A stretch of 64,000 bases of DNA from Clostridiales bacterium (GTDB lineage: Bacteria > Bacillota > Clostridia > Oscillospirales > Acutalibacteraceae), in the NCBI GenBank assembly GCA_019415945.1, contig DXYF01000032.1, positions 36,708 to 100,707 on the forward strand, read 5' to 3'. The notes under the pieces were generated by a model. That model was not told the origin of the DNA and did not search any database. It was given only the letters and a program-made list of their open reading frames with translations. Position 1 is the first letter of the stretch. Each line of letters begins with the position of its first letter. The position numbers were made by a program, and so were the translations under genes. This document shows positions 16,427 through 25,217 of this stretch, piece by piece.

Positions 16427-17332
16427 TTAACGTTCACGATTTTTGGAACGCTCACGCTTTTGCAGTTTTTGAAAAGAAAAATCTAAAATTCGTTCCTTTC
16501 TTTCTCGAAGCATAGTTTTATAAAACTCTTTCTGTAAATCCGAAATAAAAGGAGTTTCATCAACGATTTTATAAATTTTATCCATATCAATTTTGGGCAG
16601 TATTCGCTTTAGAGCCTTATTACAATCCTTGTTCTCAAGAGATGAGATAAACTTGAAGTATTGGATTTTCTGACCGTTTATCTTGATACCTGAAAGTGGT
16701 CTTTCAAAAATACGGATTTCACGCTCAGCCGGGTCTTCCAATGTTCTTTTCATAATTTCTTCATCTGCCTGTGGGAACAAGCAACTGCCACAATCATAAA
16801 CAGGAGCAAGATAAATTTCATCGGTAAGAGCATTGTAAAGGAATCCCCAGTTACCATTATGTCTATCCCAGTTTCCGATTAAAGCATCTACGATAAACAT
16901 ATCCCAAAACCATTCAGTCAGCTTTTGAGAATCAATGGCAGTTTGTTCCTCTAATGTTTTTATAATGTCGCTAAGTTCTGTGCCATAGCCATTGTGAGCA
17001 GAGTCGATAATTGTGTTTTTCAAAGAAGCGAAATCCTGAAGCACAAATCCACCAGCTGTAAAATCTTTGCAGGCTACAACAATCTTTTTCTTTCCGTTTT
17101 TGGTGTAGGTTCCCAGCAAAGTCTTTTGAACCGGAATACCAATACTCTCAAAAATATGGCAACCTAAATATTCAGATATGCAACCATTCGCATAACTTAT
17201 TTCTTTATTGATAGTTGGAACAGCAGGAAATTTAAGCATATATAGCTCATCGTTATACAGAATGGAAATCTTACTACCATTGGCTCCTGCATAAGTTTTA
17301 TTGCGAACTGGATAATCACTAAAATCTATCAT
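16427..17332 (-). CDS. HipA-like kinase domain protein
   Basis: A 301-aa protein with the HipA C-terminal kinase fold. The catalytic loop reads GNWDRHNGNWG (residues 153-163) and the metal-binding Asp is in YDCGS (~180). The N-terminal HipA subdomain is missing, as in stand-alone HipA-like proteins. The C-terminus is Lys/Arg rich. Family knowledge: HipA kinases phosphorylate translation factors or act as toxins; the target here is unknown. It follows the XRE gene by 3 nt with GAGGTG upstream, forming a hipBA-like operon in an island with plasmid-type genes. Confidence 0.85.
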   Translation of the reverse strand: MIDFSDYPVRNKTYAGANGSKISILYNDELYMLKFPAVPTINKEISYANGCISEYLGCHIFESIGIPVQKTLLGTYTKNGKKKIVVACKDFTAGGFVLQDFASLKNTIIDSAHNGYGTELSDIIKTLEEQTAIDSQKLTEWFWDMFIVDALIGNWDRHNGNWGFLYNALTDEIYLAPVYDCGSCLFPQADEEIMKRTLEDPAEREIRIFERPLSGIKINGQKIQYFKFISSLENKDCNKALKRILPKIDMDKIYKIVDETPFISDLQKEFYKTMLRERKERILDFSFQKLQKRERSKNRER

Positions 17333-17335
17333 AGG

Positions 17336-17797
17336 TTAGTCACCTCGTTTCATTCTTAAATATGTTTCACGCAAATACCAAGCCTGTTCGCTTGATATTT
17401 CCTGCTCTACTTCCGCAGAATTAATATCTGCGTTTAGTTCACTCCAATAAATATCCCAGTGATAATCTTTTTCACCGCTATCTACAATTTTCCAAGAAGC
17501 AATCATATTTTCCAAAGAGGTTTGCAGATATGGAGGAAGACCACGTTCAAGATATTTCTTGCTTTTTGGCAGCCCTGTTTCTTTGTCATACCTTGTATCT
17601 ATTGTATCCAAAGACATAATATCTTCCATTGTGCAACCAAGTGCTTTTGCAAGTTGCTGTACTGTATAGGCAGAGCATTTTTGCAGAGAACTTTTACCTG
17701 AACAAATATCTATAACGGTCGTTTTAGGAATACCACTGATTTGCGACAGATGATATTTTGTAATGTTTTTGCTGTCAATATATTCTTGTAGGTTCAT
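17336..17797 (-). CDS. XRE-family transcriptional regulator, partner of the HipA-like kinase
   Basis: 153 aa. Residues ~1-65 form a helix-turn-helix domain (YHLSQISGIPKTTVIDICSG, then VQQLAKALGCTMEDIM). A further ~85 residues of Asp/Glu/Trp-rich helical sequence resemble a C-terminal extension that may contact the kinase. Start ATG 17797 has AAGGGTG 6 nt upstream; a GTG 9 nt earlier is less likely. First gene of the operon, with a promoter that contains the palindrome CGGTGTACCG between its boxes, consistent with autoregulation. Confidence 0.85.
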   Translation of the reverse strand: MNLQEYIDSKNITKYHLSQISGIPKTTVIDICSGKSSLQKCSAYTVQQLAKALGCTMEDIMSLDTIDTRYDKETGLPKSKKYLERGLPPYLQTSLENMIASWKIVDSGEKDYHWDIYWSELNADINSAEVEQEISSEQAWYLRETYLRMKRGD

Positions 17798-17821
17798 TTG
17801 CAACACCCTTTCTATAATTAT

Positions 17822-17850
17822 ATTATATCGGTGTACCGACCGTGTGTCAA
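17822..17850 (-). promoter_or_regulatory. Promoter and palindromic operator of the hipBA-like operon
   Basis: TTGACA (17845-17850) and TATAAT (17822-17827) on the minus strand, spacer 17 bp. The perfect 10-bp palindrome CGGTGTACCG (17829-17838) lies between them, where an XRE repressor would block transcription. Confidence 0.8.
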
Positions 17851-18223
17851 TAAGATTTTGGTCTAAACGGATTGCTTAATATTCGCTTTCTTGCAATGGG
17901 GGCTTGGGGGTGTCCCTCAAAAGCAAACAGTAGGCGGATACGCTTACTGTTTACTCGGAACTTGCCGTACAAGTTCCCTGCTTGTTACGGTGTAAGACAC
18001 ATATCTAAGGTGTAAATCTAGCTTCCTATGTGGCTTCCACCGTGGAATAACTATCTCTAAACTTTCTCATATTACAAAAGTTACACTTACCTTAAATACT
18101 GGTATCAATATATCAATTAGTTATGTCAGTTTCTAAAAATAGTGTAACCTATGATTGTAATAGGAACAGTTATCTCCAAAGTTGACAGCACAGTGATATC
18201 AAAAGTATTGATAAGTGTAACCT
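17851..18223. other. Non-coding region with hairpins and GTGTAAC motifs
   Basis: About 370 bp without a gene. A 12-bp stem (AAACAGTAGGCG with CGCTTACTGTTT, 17925-17952) followed on the minus strand by TTTT looks like the terminator of the parMR-like operon. A second perfect hairpin GGAACTTG/CAAGTTCC lies at about 17957-17977. GTGTAAC occurs at 18142-18148 and 18215-18221 and inverted at 18080-18086; such spaced motifs could be a centromere-like site for the neighbouring segregation proteins, but this is only a guess. Confidence 0.45.
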
Positions 18224-18550
18224 TTAGAAACCATCAAAGAAATCAAGCATAGTTTCTTCATTTTCAGTGTTATCTTCTTTTTCGGCAGGTGCTTGTACAG
18301 GCTGAGTCTGCACAAGCTGTAACAAACTACCAAAAGGATTCACTTTTACAGTTTCTTCTCTTATAGTTGTAATTACTCGTTCAAGAAACGAATCTTCATT
18401 TACACTTTTTTCTTTCAACTCCATATATTCGCAGATAGAAGAAATGACCGCCTTACTGTATGACTTGTCTGCATTTTGAAGATAGTCATACGCCTTGCGG
18501 TCATTTTCTTTATCTAAATTAAAACGAATTTTAATATTCTTAACACTCAT
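18224..18550 (-). CDS. Small partner protein of the ParM-like ATPase (ParR/StbB-like)
   Basis: A 108-aa acidic protein. Its N-terminal half (NIKIRFNLDKENDRKAYDYL) resembles ribbon-helix-helix-type DNA-binding partners of plasmid actins. The C-terminal part is low-complexity, with Gln, Pro and Glu, ending LDFFDGF, a hydrophobic-acidic tail that could bind the filament. Its start overlaps the stop of the ParM-like gene (ATGA), so the pair is co-translated. The assignment is from position and general features. Confidence 0.6.
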   Translation of the reverse strand: MSVKNIKIRFNLDKENDRKAYDYLQNADKSYSKAVISSICEYMELKEKSVNEDSFLERVITTIREETVKVNPFGSLLQLVQTQPVQAPAEKEDNTENEETMLDFFDGF

Positions 18551-19473
18551 ACTACACCACCATTTCTGTTAAGCGTAACAAGTGCCATATACTCATATCC
18601 TTTTGCCGTAGCACAAATATCATCATTAATGATTACTCTGTTTTCATCGAAATCTGCGAAGTTGTGAATAAGACATCCGCCTCCGCCGACAACATAAAGC
18701 TTCATCAACTTTGAATCGTATTCGTGTTCACGCAAACGACGAAAAATACCGGAGGTGTATTCTTTTGCAGTTTTGACAATCGTATCAAGATAATGCTTAT
18801 CAATATCTGCTGTGCCTTTCTTCAAAATCTCGTTGATTATTGTATCTTCAAGATTTACGTGGTGTACTTTCATCACCTGCTCACGAATAAGCAAAGCACA
18901 CTGATGAGTACCGTACTTTTCTGTAAACATACGCTGTGCATCTGGCTTTTTATTTACAATCCTGAGAAGATTCATAGTTCCGTTGCCAATATCGCAGAGC
19001 ATATTCACACCCTTAAAATCACCAAGTCTTTCAGCAACAGCGGCAAATCCCTGCGGATATATTTCAGCTCCTGCGATTTTGATTTGATATTCTGTATTTC
19101 GGAAAGTAAAAGTAATCTCTTTATGTTGAAGCAGATACTTTTTAAACTCAGCTTTTTGTTCACTAACCCAAGTCAAAGGAAGACCTGCAGCAATAAAAAC
19201 AGTTGCTTTTGTGATACGCACTCGTCTGAGTTCCCTAGCAATAGCGGCAAGAGTAAGTACATAGTAATCTTCATCATTGAACTTGTCCGCTGTAAATTCC
19301 TTATGACCTACACCGATTGAATAATACTTGTTGTTCCAAATAAGCAGGTCACTTGCAAATACAGGTTCGGTATCGCTTTTCATAACTACTGTAGAAAAAC
19401 AGCAGTTTGCAGTTTTCATATTTCCGTATCCGTGGTCAATTCCTACAACATACATATCATTAAATCTTTTCAT
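18547..19473 (-). CDS. ParM/StbA-type actin-like ATPase
   Basis: A 308-aa actin-fold protein. Phosphate-1 motif VVGIDHGYGNMKTAN near the N-terminus, a second glycine-rich motif LCDIGNGTMNLLRI near the middle, and VVGGGGCLI near the C-terminus correspond to the nucleotide-binding motifs of ParM. Family knowledge: such proteins form filaments that push plasmid copies apart. Start ATG 19473 with AAGGAG about 9 nt upstream. With its small partner this is a plasmid-type segregation module on the chromosome, a sign that the island derives from a plasmid or integrative element. Confidence 0.85.
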   Translation of the reverse strand: MKRFNDMYVVGIDHGYGNMKTANCCFSTVVMKSDTEPVFASDLLIWNNKYYSIGVGHKEFTADKFNDEDYYVLTLAAIARELRRVRITKATVFIAAGLPLTWVSEQKAEFKKYLLQHKEITFTFRNTEYQIKIAGAEIYPQGFAAVAERLGDFKGVNMLCDIGNGTMNLLRIVNKKPDAQRMFTEKYGTHQCALLIREQVMKVHHVNLEDTIINEILKKGTADIDKHYLDTIVKTAKEYTSGIFRRLREHEYDSKLMKLYVVGGGGCLIHNFADFDENRVIINDDICATAKGYEYMALVTLNRNGGVV

Positions 19474-19503
19474 ATTTCATTTCTCCTTGTATAATAAATT
19501 TAG

Positions 19504-19560
19504 GTTGATAAGGGAGCCTATCTCCCAAAATCAACTGTATAATTATTCAACATAATGTTG
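19504..19560. promoter_or_regulatory. Palindromes upstream of the ParM-like gene
   Basis: GTTGAT-AA-GGGAG (19504-19516) pairs with CTCCC-AAA-ATCAAC (19522-19535), and a second palindrome CAACAT-A-ATGTTG covers 19548-19560. They sit 30-90 nt upstream of the parM-like start on its strand and could be operator or partition sites. The second palindrome adjoins the left end of the IS110 element. Confidence 0.5.
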
Positions 19561-20895
19561 TATAATTGTAGTTATTAGATAGAGGATGTCGTATTCTCCT
19601 TGGGGAGCCAAAAGCTACTCCGTACTGGAAAGACTGACACCTCTTTCTGATAAACAGATTACGAATAAGTTGGATGTTGACGGCTGATTGCCGTACTTCG
19701 AATATAGAACAAGGCAGTAACGTTTATCAGATAAGAGGAACTATCTAAAATCTGTTTATTTAGGTGAATGTTATGCTTTATCTCGGAATTGATATCGGCA
19801 AAAATACTCATGTTGCTTCTCTTATTGATGAAACGGCAAAACCATTATTCAAAGCATTCTCGTTTTCAAACACAACCGAAGGCGCAAACAGCCTGATTGA
19901 AAAATTATCAGTACATATCAATAATCAATCAGAAGTTGAAATAGGAATGGAGGCTACCGGTCATTATTGGCTTTCGATTTACTCATTTCTTGTTGAAAAT
20001 GGATTTGTTGTTCATGTCGTTAATCCTATTCAAACTGACGGCTGGCGAAAAGGGACTGAAATCAGAAAGCGTAAAACAGATTTCATCGATTCTGTTCTCA
20101 TTGCTGATTTGATACGCTACGGTGATTTTGTTGAAACCTCACTGTCAGATGAAGACACAATGTCACTGCGTAATCTGTCACGCTTTCGCACTTATCTTGT
20201 TTCGTCCATTTCAGACTTGAAGCGCAAGGTAATCTGTGTTCTTGACCAGGTGTTCCCAGAATATCACACTGCTTTTTCAGATGTTTTCGGCGAAACCTCT
20301 AAAGAACTTCTTTCGCACTTTCAGACTGCGGATGATTTTGAAAACATCTCTTCTGAACAGCTTGAAAACGTGCTCAAAAAGGTCTCTTTTAAGGGTTTTG
20401 CCAAAAACAAAATCACTCAGATTTCAGAGCTCGCAGCGAGTTCTTTCGGACTGAAGTTCTGTCAGGATAGCTTCTCTTTACAGCTTCGGCTTTTAATTGA
20501 GCAGATTAAATTTATTGACGCTCAGGTATGTGATGTGGAAGCAGAAATCAAAGTTATCCTTGATAAAATTAATTCTCCTATTATGACTGTACCGGGTGTA
20601 GGCAATATTAACGCCGCTGTTATTTTAGGAGAGATCGGTGATATCTCTCGCTTTTCAAACGCTTCCAAGCTTGCTGCTTATGCAGGTATAGACGCTTCTG
20701 TCAGCCAATCCGGTGAATACCAATCCACCAATAACAAAATGAGTAAGCGTGGCTCTCCCTATTTGCGCAAAGCTCTGTTTCAGGCTGCCTTGATTGCAGC
20801 CTTTCATGATCCGGTTTTCTCGGCTTTTTATCAAAAAAAGCGATCCGAGGGCAAGCATCATCTTACTGCTGTTGGTGCTGTTGCCGAGTTCTGTA
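19561..20895 (+). mobile_element. IS110-family insertion sequence, right end lost
   Basis: It comprises a structured non-coding left end (about 19561-19772) and the transposase gene. The left limit is approximate. The right end is missing: sequence switches within the transposase C-terminus to that of a tyrosine recombinase gene. IS110 elements lack inverted repeats, and none were seen. Confidence 0.7.
19575..19748 (+). ncRNA. Candidate bridge RNA of the IS110 element
   Basis: An outer 8-bp inverted repeat TTAGATAG (19575-19582) / CTATCTAA (19741-19748) encloses two stem-loop domains. Domain 1: AGAGG-TGTC (19581-19590, one bulge) with GACA-CCTCT (19636-19644), holding a loop with a CTCC/GGAG hairpin. 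Domain 2: TCTGATAAAC (19646-19655) with GTTTATCAGA (19722-19731), a perfect 10 bp, holding ACGGC/GCCGT (19680-19694). Two looped domains, ~174 nt and location just before the transposase all fit IS110-group bridge RNAs such as that of IS621. Confidence 0.65.
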
Positions 20896-20909
20896 ATTGC
20901 AGAATGTAG
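19773..20909 (+). pseudogene. IS110-family transposase, C-terminus replaced
   Basis: 378 aa. The N-terminal DEDD RuvC-like domain begins YLGIDIGKNTHVAS (first Asp) and continues through GMEATGHYW and the KRKTDFIDS segment. The C-terminal domain has VPGVGNINAAVILGEIGD and SKRGSPYLRKALF with the catalytic Ser. After HHLTAVGAVA the reading departs from the family and stops at once, so the usual last ~20 residues are gone. Start ATG 19773 has AGGTG upstream. Family knowledge: the enzyme is a DEDD/Ser recombinase guided by a bridge RNA. The truncated copy may or may not retain activity. Confidence 0.85.
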
Positions 20910-21228
20910 AAAGTGGAAATATTTTAGTTGCACACCTGCATCTTTGAGCGGTTCATATTATAGATGTCTTGAAAAAACAAACATTCCAAAATTTTCTTTT
21001 CATAAACTCAGACACTATTTTGCGTCCGAGCTACATTCGCAAGGGATTCCTGATAAGTACATTGCAGAAATAGGCGGCTGGGAAAATGTTTCCGTTTTAC
21101 AAGAAATTTATCAGCATACTTTAAGAGATAAGAAAAAAGAAATTTCAGATAAAATTGTAAACATCTTTGACAGTAATTTTAAAAAATGCAACACGAAATG
21201 CAACACGAAAATTAAAAACGCCGATTAA
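20895..21228 (+). pseudogene. Tyrosine recombinase (integrase), C-terminal fragment
   Basis: About 110 codons remain of a phage/ICE-type integrase. Visible: FSFHKLRHYFASELHSQG (Arg and His of the active site), YIAEIGGWENV (Trp in place of the second His), and LQEIYQHTL with the nucleophilic Tyr. It ends with a repetitive tail and KIKNAD-stop, then a terminator hairpin AACGCCGA/TCGGCGTT, and only about 14 nt later the encoded CCA of ssrA. The N-terminal part was lost where the IS110 copy joins it. The position shows that the island used the ssrA 3' end as attachment site. Confidence 0.85.
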
Positions 21229-21244
21229 ATCGGCGTTTTTATGG
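21187..21244 (+). repeat. Recombinase tail and terminator abutting ssrA (partner of 16270-16327)
   Basis: The counterpart of the degenerate copy at 16270. It contains the end of the recombinase fragment and its hairpin terminator, and touches the tmRNA 3' end. The pair brackets the island of HipA-like, ParM-like and IS110 genes. Confidence 0.65.
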
Positions 21245-21586
21245 TGGAGATGGGGGGAGTCGAACCCCCGTCCGAAAATTGCTTGCCAAGACTTTCTCCG
21301 AGCACAGTCGCTGTTTTAAATCTCCCTTACCGCATCGCCCAACGACAGGCTATGCGGTTTGGCAGCTCCTAAACTGTGACAGAGTACGGAGCAATCCTCT
21401 GTTCACATTTACCACTAATCGACGCCCCTTGCACAGCCGTGGTGCTCTGTGCAGGAACGAGCAGCATTAAGCTGCTAATGCAACTTTATTGTTGTCAGTT
21501 ATTTTTAAGTTGCGGATTTTATAGCGGTTCCGCACCGCTGCTCGCTTATCAAGGTTTACAATCCCCGTCGAAACCTTTACATCCCC
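21242..21586 (-). ncRNA. ssrA: Transfer-messenger RNA (tmRNA)
   Basis: On the minus strand it begins GGGGATGTAAAGGTTTCGAC, the conserved tmRNA 5' part, and ends GGGTTCGACTCCCCCCATC plus an acceptor strand with encoded CCA (21242-21244). The tag reading frame ends ...DNNKVALAA before TAA, the usual ALAA degron. In this frame the codons before the tag are CGC AAC TTA; the resume codon is not an Ala codon, so its exact position is uncertain. It works with SmpB, encoded next door, to free stalled ribosomes. Its 3' end served as an integration site. Confidence 0.96.
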
Positions 21587-21692
21587 GTATATAAAGAATT
21601 TACGGATGATTTGTACTTTATTAAAACAAATCAGATTTATGATTTTGTATTACACATAAAATATATTGTCCTGTTTTTGAAGATATTATACT

Positions 21693-22154
21693 TTACCCGC
21701 GTGACTGTTCTTTTAACGCTCTTTCTATATCACGCTTTGCACTGCGTTTTGCCATATCTTCACGCTTATCATAGAGCTTTTTACCCTTGCACAAACCGAC
21801 CTGAATTTTAACCCTGCTGCCCTTAAAATAAAGGCTTATGGGAATGAGAGAATATCCCGTCTGCTTTACTGTACCGTAAAGTCTGTTGATTTCTTTCTTG
21901 TGCATAAGAAGTTTGCGTACTCTCATTGGATCACGGTTAAAGATGTTGCCGTGTTCGTAGGGAGATATGTGCATACCGTTTACAAACATTTCCCCATCAA
22001 CAATAGAACACCAGCTGTCCTTAAGGTTAACTCTTCCGTTTCGGATAGACTTGACCTCTGTGCCGAACAGCTCAATTCCGGCTTCATATGACTCTTCTAT
22101 AAAGTAGTCATGTGAAGCCTTTTTGTTTTGAGAAATAGTTTTAATTGAACTCAT
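21693..22154 (-). CDS. smpB: SsrA-binding protein SmpB
   Basis: A 153-aa OB-fold RNA-binding protein that delivers tmRNA to stalled ribosomes. Signature [21 protein letters not shown] near residue 30, NPMR-like [16 protein letters not shown] in the middle, and the basic tail [20 protein letters not shown] that inserts into the mRNA channel. Start ATG overlaps the recR stop by 1 nt (TAATG). Directly upstream of ssrA on the same strand, a common Bacillota arrangement. Confidence 0.97.
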   Translation of the reverse strand: MSSIKTISQNKKASHDYFIEESYEAGIELFGTEVKSIRNGRVNLKDSWCSIVDGEMFVNGMHISPYEHGNIFNRDPMRVRKLLMHKKEINRLYGTVKQTGYSLIPISLYFKGSRVKIQVGLCKGKKLYDKREDMAKRSAKRDIERALKEQSRG

Positions 22155-22756
22155 TATATCTCATTCCTGCCTTCCAAAGCCTTTGCAAGTGTGTATTCGT
22201 CAGCATATTCCAAATCTCCTCCGACAGGGATACCGTAAGCAAGACGAGTAACTTTGACGCCCATAGGCTTTAAGAGCTTTGAAATATACAATGCTGTCGC
22301 GTCACCCTCTACGGTCGGATTGGTCGCCATAATTACTTCCTTTACACTGTCATCGAAAAGGCGTGCAACAAGCTGTTTTATAGTGAGATTTTCGGGGCCT
22401 ATATCGTTAAGCGGAGAAATCGCTCCGTGCAAAACATGATAAACGCCGTTAAACTCACGGGTATTTTCTACAGCTGCTGCATCTCTTGGGGTTTCAACCA
22501 CACAAATCACCGAGTTATCTCTTGCGGGGTTTTCACACACCGAGCAAAGTTCTTTGTCTGTGAGGTTACAGCATTTGCTGCAATAATGTATTTTTGTATG
22601 TGCGTCAAGCACGGCATTTGCAAGCTCTTGTGCTTGTGTTTTTGACAGATTCAAAACATAATATGCAAGACGCTGTGCGGTTTTGTGCCCTATTCCCGGC
22701 ATTTTTTCAAACTGCTCCACCAGATTTTCCAGTGGAGCTGCGTGTATCTGTGCCAT
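22154..22756 (-). CDS. recR: Recombination mediator RecR
   Basis: A 200-aa protein of the RecFOR pathway that loads RecA on gapped DNA. Helix-hairpin-helix near [16 protein letters not shown], a zinc finger [16 protein letters not shown] (~58-73), and the Toprim segment ICVVETPRD with Glu. The full family length is present. It lies 2 nt downstream of ybaB and overlaps smpB, the conserved dnaX-ybaB-recR order. Confidence 0.97.
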   Translation of the reverse strand: MAQIHAAPLENLVEQFEKMPGIGHKTAQRLAYYVLNLSKTQAQELANAVLDAHTKIHYCSKCCNLTDKELCSVCENPARDNSVICVVETPRDAAAVENTREFNGVYHVLHGAISPLNDIGPENLTIKQLVARLFDDSVKEVIMATNPTVEGDATALYISKLLKPMGVKVTRLAYGIPVGGDLEYADEYTLAKALEGRNEI

Positions 22757-22758
22757 AA

Positions 22759-23109
22759 TTAGAACATACCCGGAATATTAAGACCGCCCGAAATAGATTC
22801 CATTTTCTCCTCTTTTTCCTTAGCGGCAGCTCTTAACGCCTCGTTTGCTGCTGCAATTACAAGATCTGAGAGCATATCCACATCTTCTGGATCAACAACT
22901 TCAGGTGAAATTTCAACCTTTGTAAGTTCCATCTTGCCTGTTACGGTAACCTTTACGGCACCGCCTCCTGCTGTGGCGTCATATTCTTTTGCTTCAAGTT
23001 CTGCTGAAGCTGCCTCCATATCATCCTGGAGCTTTTGAGCCTGACGGGCAAGCTGCTGAATATTGTTTACTCCGCCGTTTCCGTATCCTTTTGGTAATCT
23101 TGCTTTCAT
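22759..23109 (-). CDS. ybaB: YbaB/EbfC-family nucleoid-associated protein
   Basis: A 116-aa DNA-binding protein. The core reads [20 protein letters not shown], then [19 protein letters not shown] and a C-terminal helical part with [14 protein letters not shown], a typical end. It forms dimers that coat DNA; its role near dnaX/recR is conserved but not well defined. An N-terminal extension [11 protein letters not shown] is common in Clostridia. Confidence 0.95.
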   Translation of the reverse strand: MKARLPKGYGNGGVNNIQQLARQAQKLQDDMEAASAELEAKEYDATAGGGAVKVTVTGKMELTKVEISPEVVDPEDVDMLSDLVIAAANEALRAAAKEKEEKMESISGGLNIPGMF

Positions 23110-23130
23110 AATATTAAATTCCTTTCAGTT

Positions 23131-24855
23131 TTATTCCTCAGTAATTTCAATTCCTGTGCCCTCAAGACCTTTTTTTAAAACCTCAAGGGGGTCAGCAGTT
23201 TCTTTTTTGATTTCAACTTTTTTGTACGGACCGAGTTTATAAACTCTGCCGGTTGTTTCTTGAATAATTTTTCTTATTTCCTCACGCCTTGAACCGTTTT
23301 TTAATAGTTCAAACGCCATCTCGTTACTTGTGTCAATCAGAAGATAACTGCCGCTGACATACGCTGTTGAGCCTGTAAAAGCCGCCGCAATAGCTCTTGA
23401 AATGGGCTTCATATTGCTTACAACCTCTGCCCATTGAGTAAACGCAACAGCATTTTTGTAAATCTCATCTACATTTACAGATGCTTTTTCTGAATTTGGC
23501 ACAGCCGCAGGTGTCTCAGCAGATACTTTTGGCGGCACAGGAGTCTGATACGATTTCACGGCAGAAGATTCATTTTGAGTGCTTTGCGTTTTTTGATTTT
23601 GTTGTTTTTCAGGTGAAGTAAATGCATTCTCACTCTCTGAATCATCTGTCAGAACCTTTTGAGGGTTATTCTCAACAGACTGAGTTAACGAAACATTGGT
23701 TACGGATAATCCGTTTTTTACAGCCTTTTCAAGTGCTGTTATTCGCTTTGAAAGCGACTCAAATGTACTGTCAAGTTCGGGAGCAGACAATTTTACCATT
23801 GCCATTTCAAACTCTGTTCTGTCGCCTGTGCCCTTTCCCATACGCTGATACGAACGGGAAAGCACATCCATATAATATACAATATCTGCAATAGAAAGAT
23901 AGTCACTTTGGATTTGTGCCTGCTGAAATTCGTCATCTCCCATAACAAGAATTTCCTGCGGATTTCTGACAGACTTAATCATCATTAACGCCCTGAAATG
24001 AGCGATCAGCTCGTCGCACAGCCTTGCCATATCCTTTGACTCAGCGTATAATCTATCAATTATATCAAGTGCTTTTGCAGTGTTTTTATTGATAACACAA
24101 GCCGCAAGGTCATAGAGATATGTCTTTTGTGCAAGACCTGCTGCACTTCGCACCGTATTCTCATCAATATCGGAACTCATTGCAATACATCTGTCAAGCA
24201 GCGACAAGCCGTCACGCAACGCACCGTCAGCAACGGAAGCCATAAGCATTGCGGCAGAATCCGATAGGGTTACATTTTCCTGCTCTGCCACATACAACAG
24301 TCTGTCGGCAATTTTTCGCGGCGATATCCTATGAAAATCAAAGCGTTGACAGCGAGACAGTATGGTTTGAGGCAGCTTGTGCACCTCGGTTGTAGCAAGT
24401 ATAAAAATAACATGCTTCGGAGGTTCTTCAAGCGTTTTAAGCAGAGCGTTAAAAGCCTCTGTGGTAAGCATATGAACCTCATCGACTATATAAACTCTGT
24501 ATTTGCATTTTGACGGCTTGAACTGGACCTCATCAATAATCTGACGAATATCATCAATTTTACGATTTGAGGCTGCGTCCATTTCAACAATATCAAGGAT
24601 ACTTCCGTTATCAATTCCCTGACATATCTCACATTTTCCGCACGGATTGCCGTTTTGAAGATCAAGACAATTAACTGCTTTAGCAAGAATTTTTGCACAT
24701 GTGGTTTTACCGGTGCCTCTTGAGCCTGTAAAGAGATAAGCATGATTAATTCTCTGTGCTGAAAGCTCGTTTTTGAGAGTAGTTGTTATATGCTCCTGTC
24801 CTGCAACATCATCAAATGTCTGTGGACGCCACTTTCGATATAAAACCCTGTACAA
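23131..24855 (-). CDS. dnaX: DNA polymerase III subunits gamma/tau
   Basis: A 574-aa clamp-loader ATPase. Walker A GSRGTGKTT (~44-52), the zinc-binding CGKCEICQ segment, Walker B VYIVDEVHML, and the SRCQRFDF sensor region are all present. The middle is a Gln/Ser/Thr-rich linker (~395-440), and the C-terminal domain begins around VDEIYKNAVAF, where tau binds the polymerase. First gene of the dnaX-ybaB-recR cluster. The SRP RNA gene lies just upstream, as in many Clostridia. Confidence 0.97.
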   Translation of the reverse strand: MYRVLYRKWRPQTFDDVAGQEHITTTLKNELSAQRINHAYLFTGSRGTGKTTCAKILAKAVNCLDLQNGNPCGKCEICQGIDNGSILDIVEMDAASNRKIDDIRQIIDEVQFKPSKCKYRVYIVDEVHMLTTEAFNALLKTLEEPPKHVIFILATTEVHKLPQTILSRCQRFDFHRISPRKIADRLLYVAEQENVTLSDSAAMLMASVADGALRDGLSLLDRCIAMSSDIDENTVRSAAGLAQKTYLYDLAACVINKNTAKALDIIDRLYAESKDMARLCDELIAHFRALMMIKSVRNPQEILVMGDDEFQQAQIQSDYLSIADIVYYMDVLSRSYQRMGKGTGDRTEFEMAMVKLSAPELDSTFESLSKRITALEKAVKNGLSVTNVSLTQSVENNPQKVLTDDSESENAFTSPEKQQNQKTQSTQNESSAVKSYQTPVPPKVSAETPAAVPNSEKASVNVDEIYKNAVAFTQWAEVVSNMKPISRAIAAAFTGSTAYVSGSYLLIDTSNEMAFELLKNGSRREEIRKIIQETTGRVYKLGPYKKVEIKKETADPLEVLKKGLEGTGIEITEE

Positions 24856-24918
24856 AAAATCACCTCCGCACTAACAAAAAATGCAAGCCGTCAGCCGAAA
24901 GAACGGCTGCATACAAAT

Positions 24919-25028
24919 AAGTAAGCGGCAGACTTACTGCATCGCATCGGAAATACTGCTTAATGCTGCTCGGTTCCCCGCCTGACATGGTTCACAGACC
25001 CCAATCGCACAGGGCCTGCCGCTCACTT
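24919..25028 (-). ncRNA. ffs: Signal recognition particle RNA (small bacterial type)
   Basis: On the minus strand AAGTGAGCGGCAG at the 5' end pairs with CTGCCGCTTACTT at the 3' end. The centre holds GAACCATGTCAGG and GGGGAACCGAGCAGC, the conserved domain IV loop region that binds Ffh. About 110 nt, the short form without an Alu domain. Ends are inferred from the terminal stem; the primary transcript may begin ~25 nt earlier. Confidence 0.9.
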
Positions 25029-25062
25029 AATTGCACGCTGTGACTTCTTGCAATTCGTCCGT

Positions 25063-25091
25063 ATTATACCATACCATACAAAAAAAATCAA
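25063..25091 (-). promoter_or_regulatory. Promoter of the SRP RNA gene
   Basis: TTGATT (25086-25091) and TATAAT (25063-25068) on the minus strand with a 17-bp spacer. The transcript would start about 25 nt before the mature RNA. Confidence 0.7.
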
Positions 25092-25152
25092 TAGTTATTT
25101 GTTAAATATTTAATACAGATACTCATTAAATTTTTTGATTTTTGGGAATAGA

Positions 25153-25182
25153 TACAAAAAGCGTTGCAGTTTCCTGCAACGC
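25153..25182 (-). terminator. Terminator of the surface protein gene
   Basis: GCGTTGCAG / CTGCAACGC, a perfect 9-bp stem with a 4-nt loop, followed by TTTTTG on the minus strand. Confidence 0.85.
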
Positions 25183-25217
25183 AAATTTGTAAGTATTATG
25201 CTTATAAATAAGCTGAA

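Noticed and set aside
16144..16455. 103-aa minus-strand frame left of the HipA-like gene
   Set aside because: It runs through a terminator hairpin, overlaps the HipA-like stop, and has no convincing ribosome site. Likely not a gene.
20794..21228. 144-aa frame taken as one protein
   Set aside because: Its first third is the IS110 transposase read in a wrong frame; only the part from about 20895 is recombinase.
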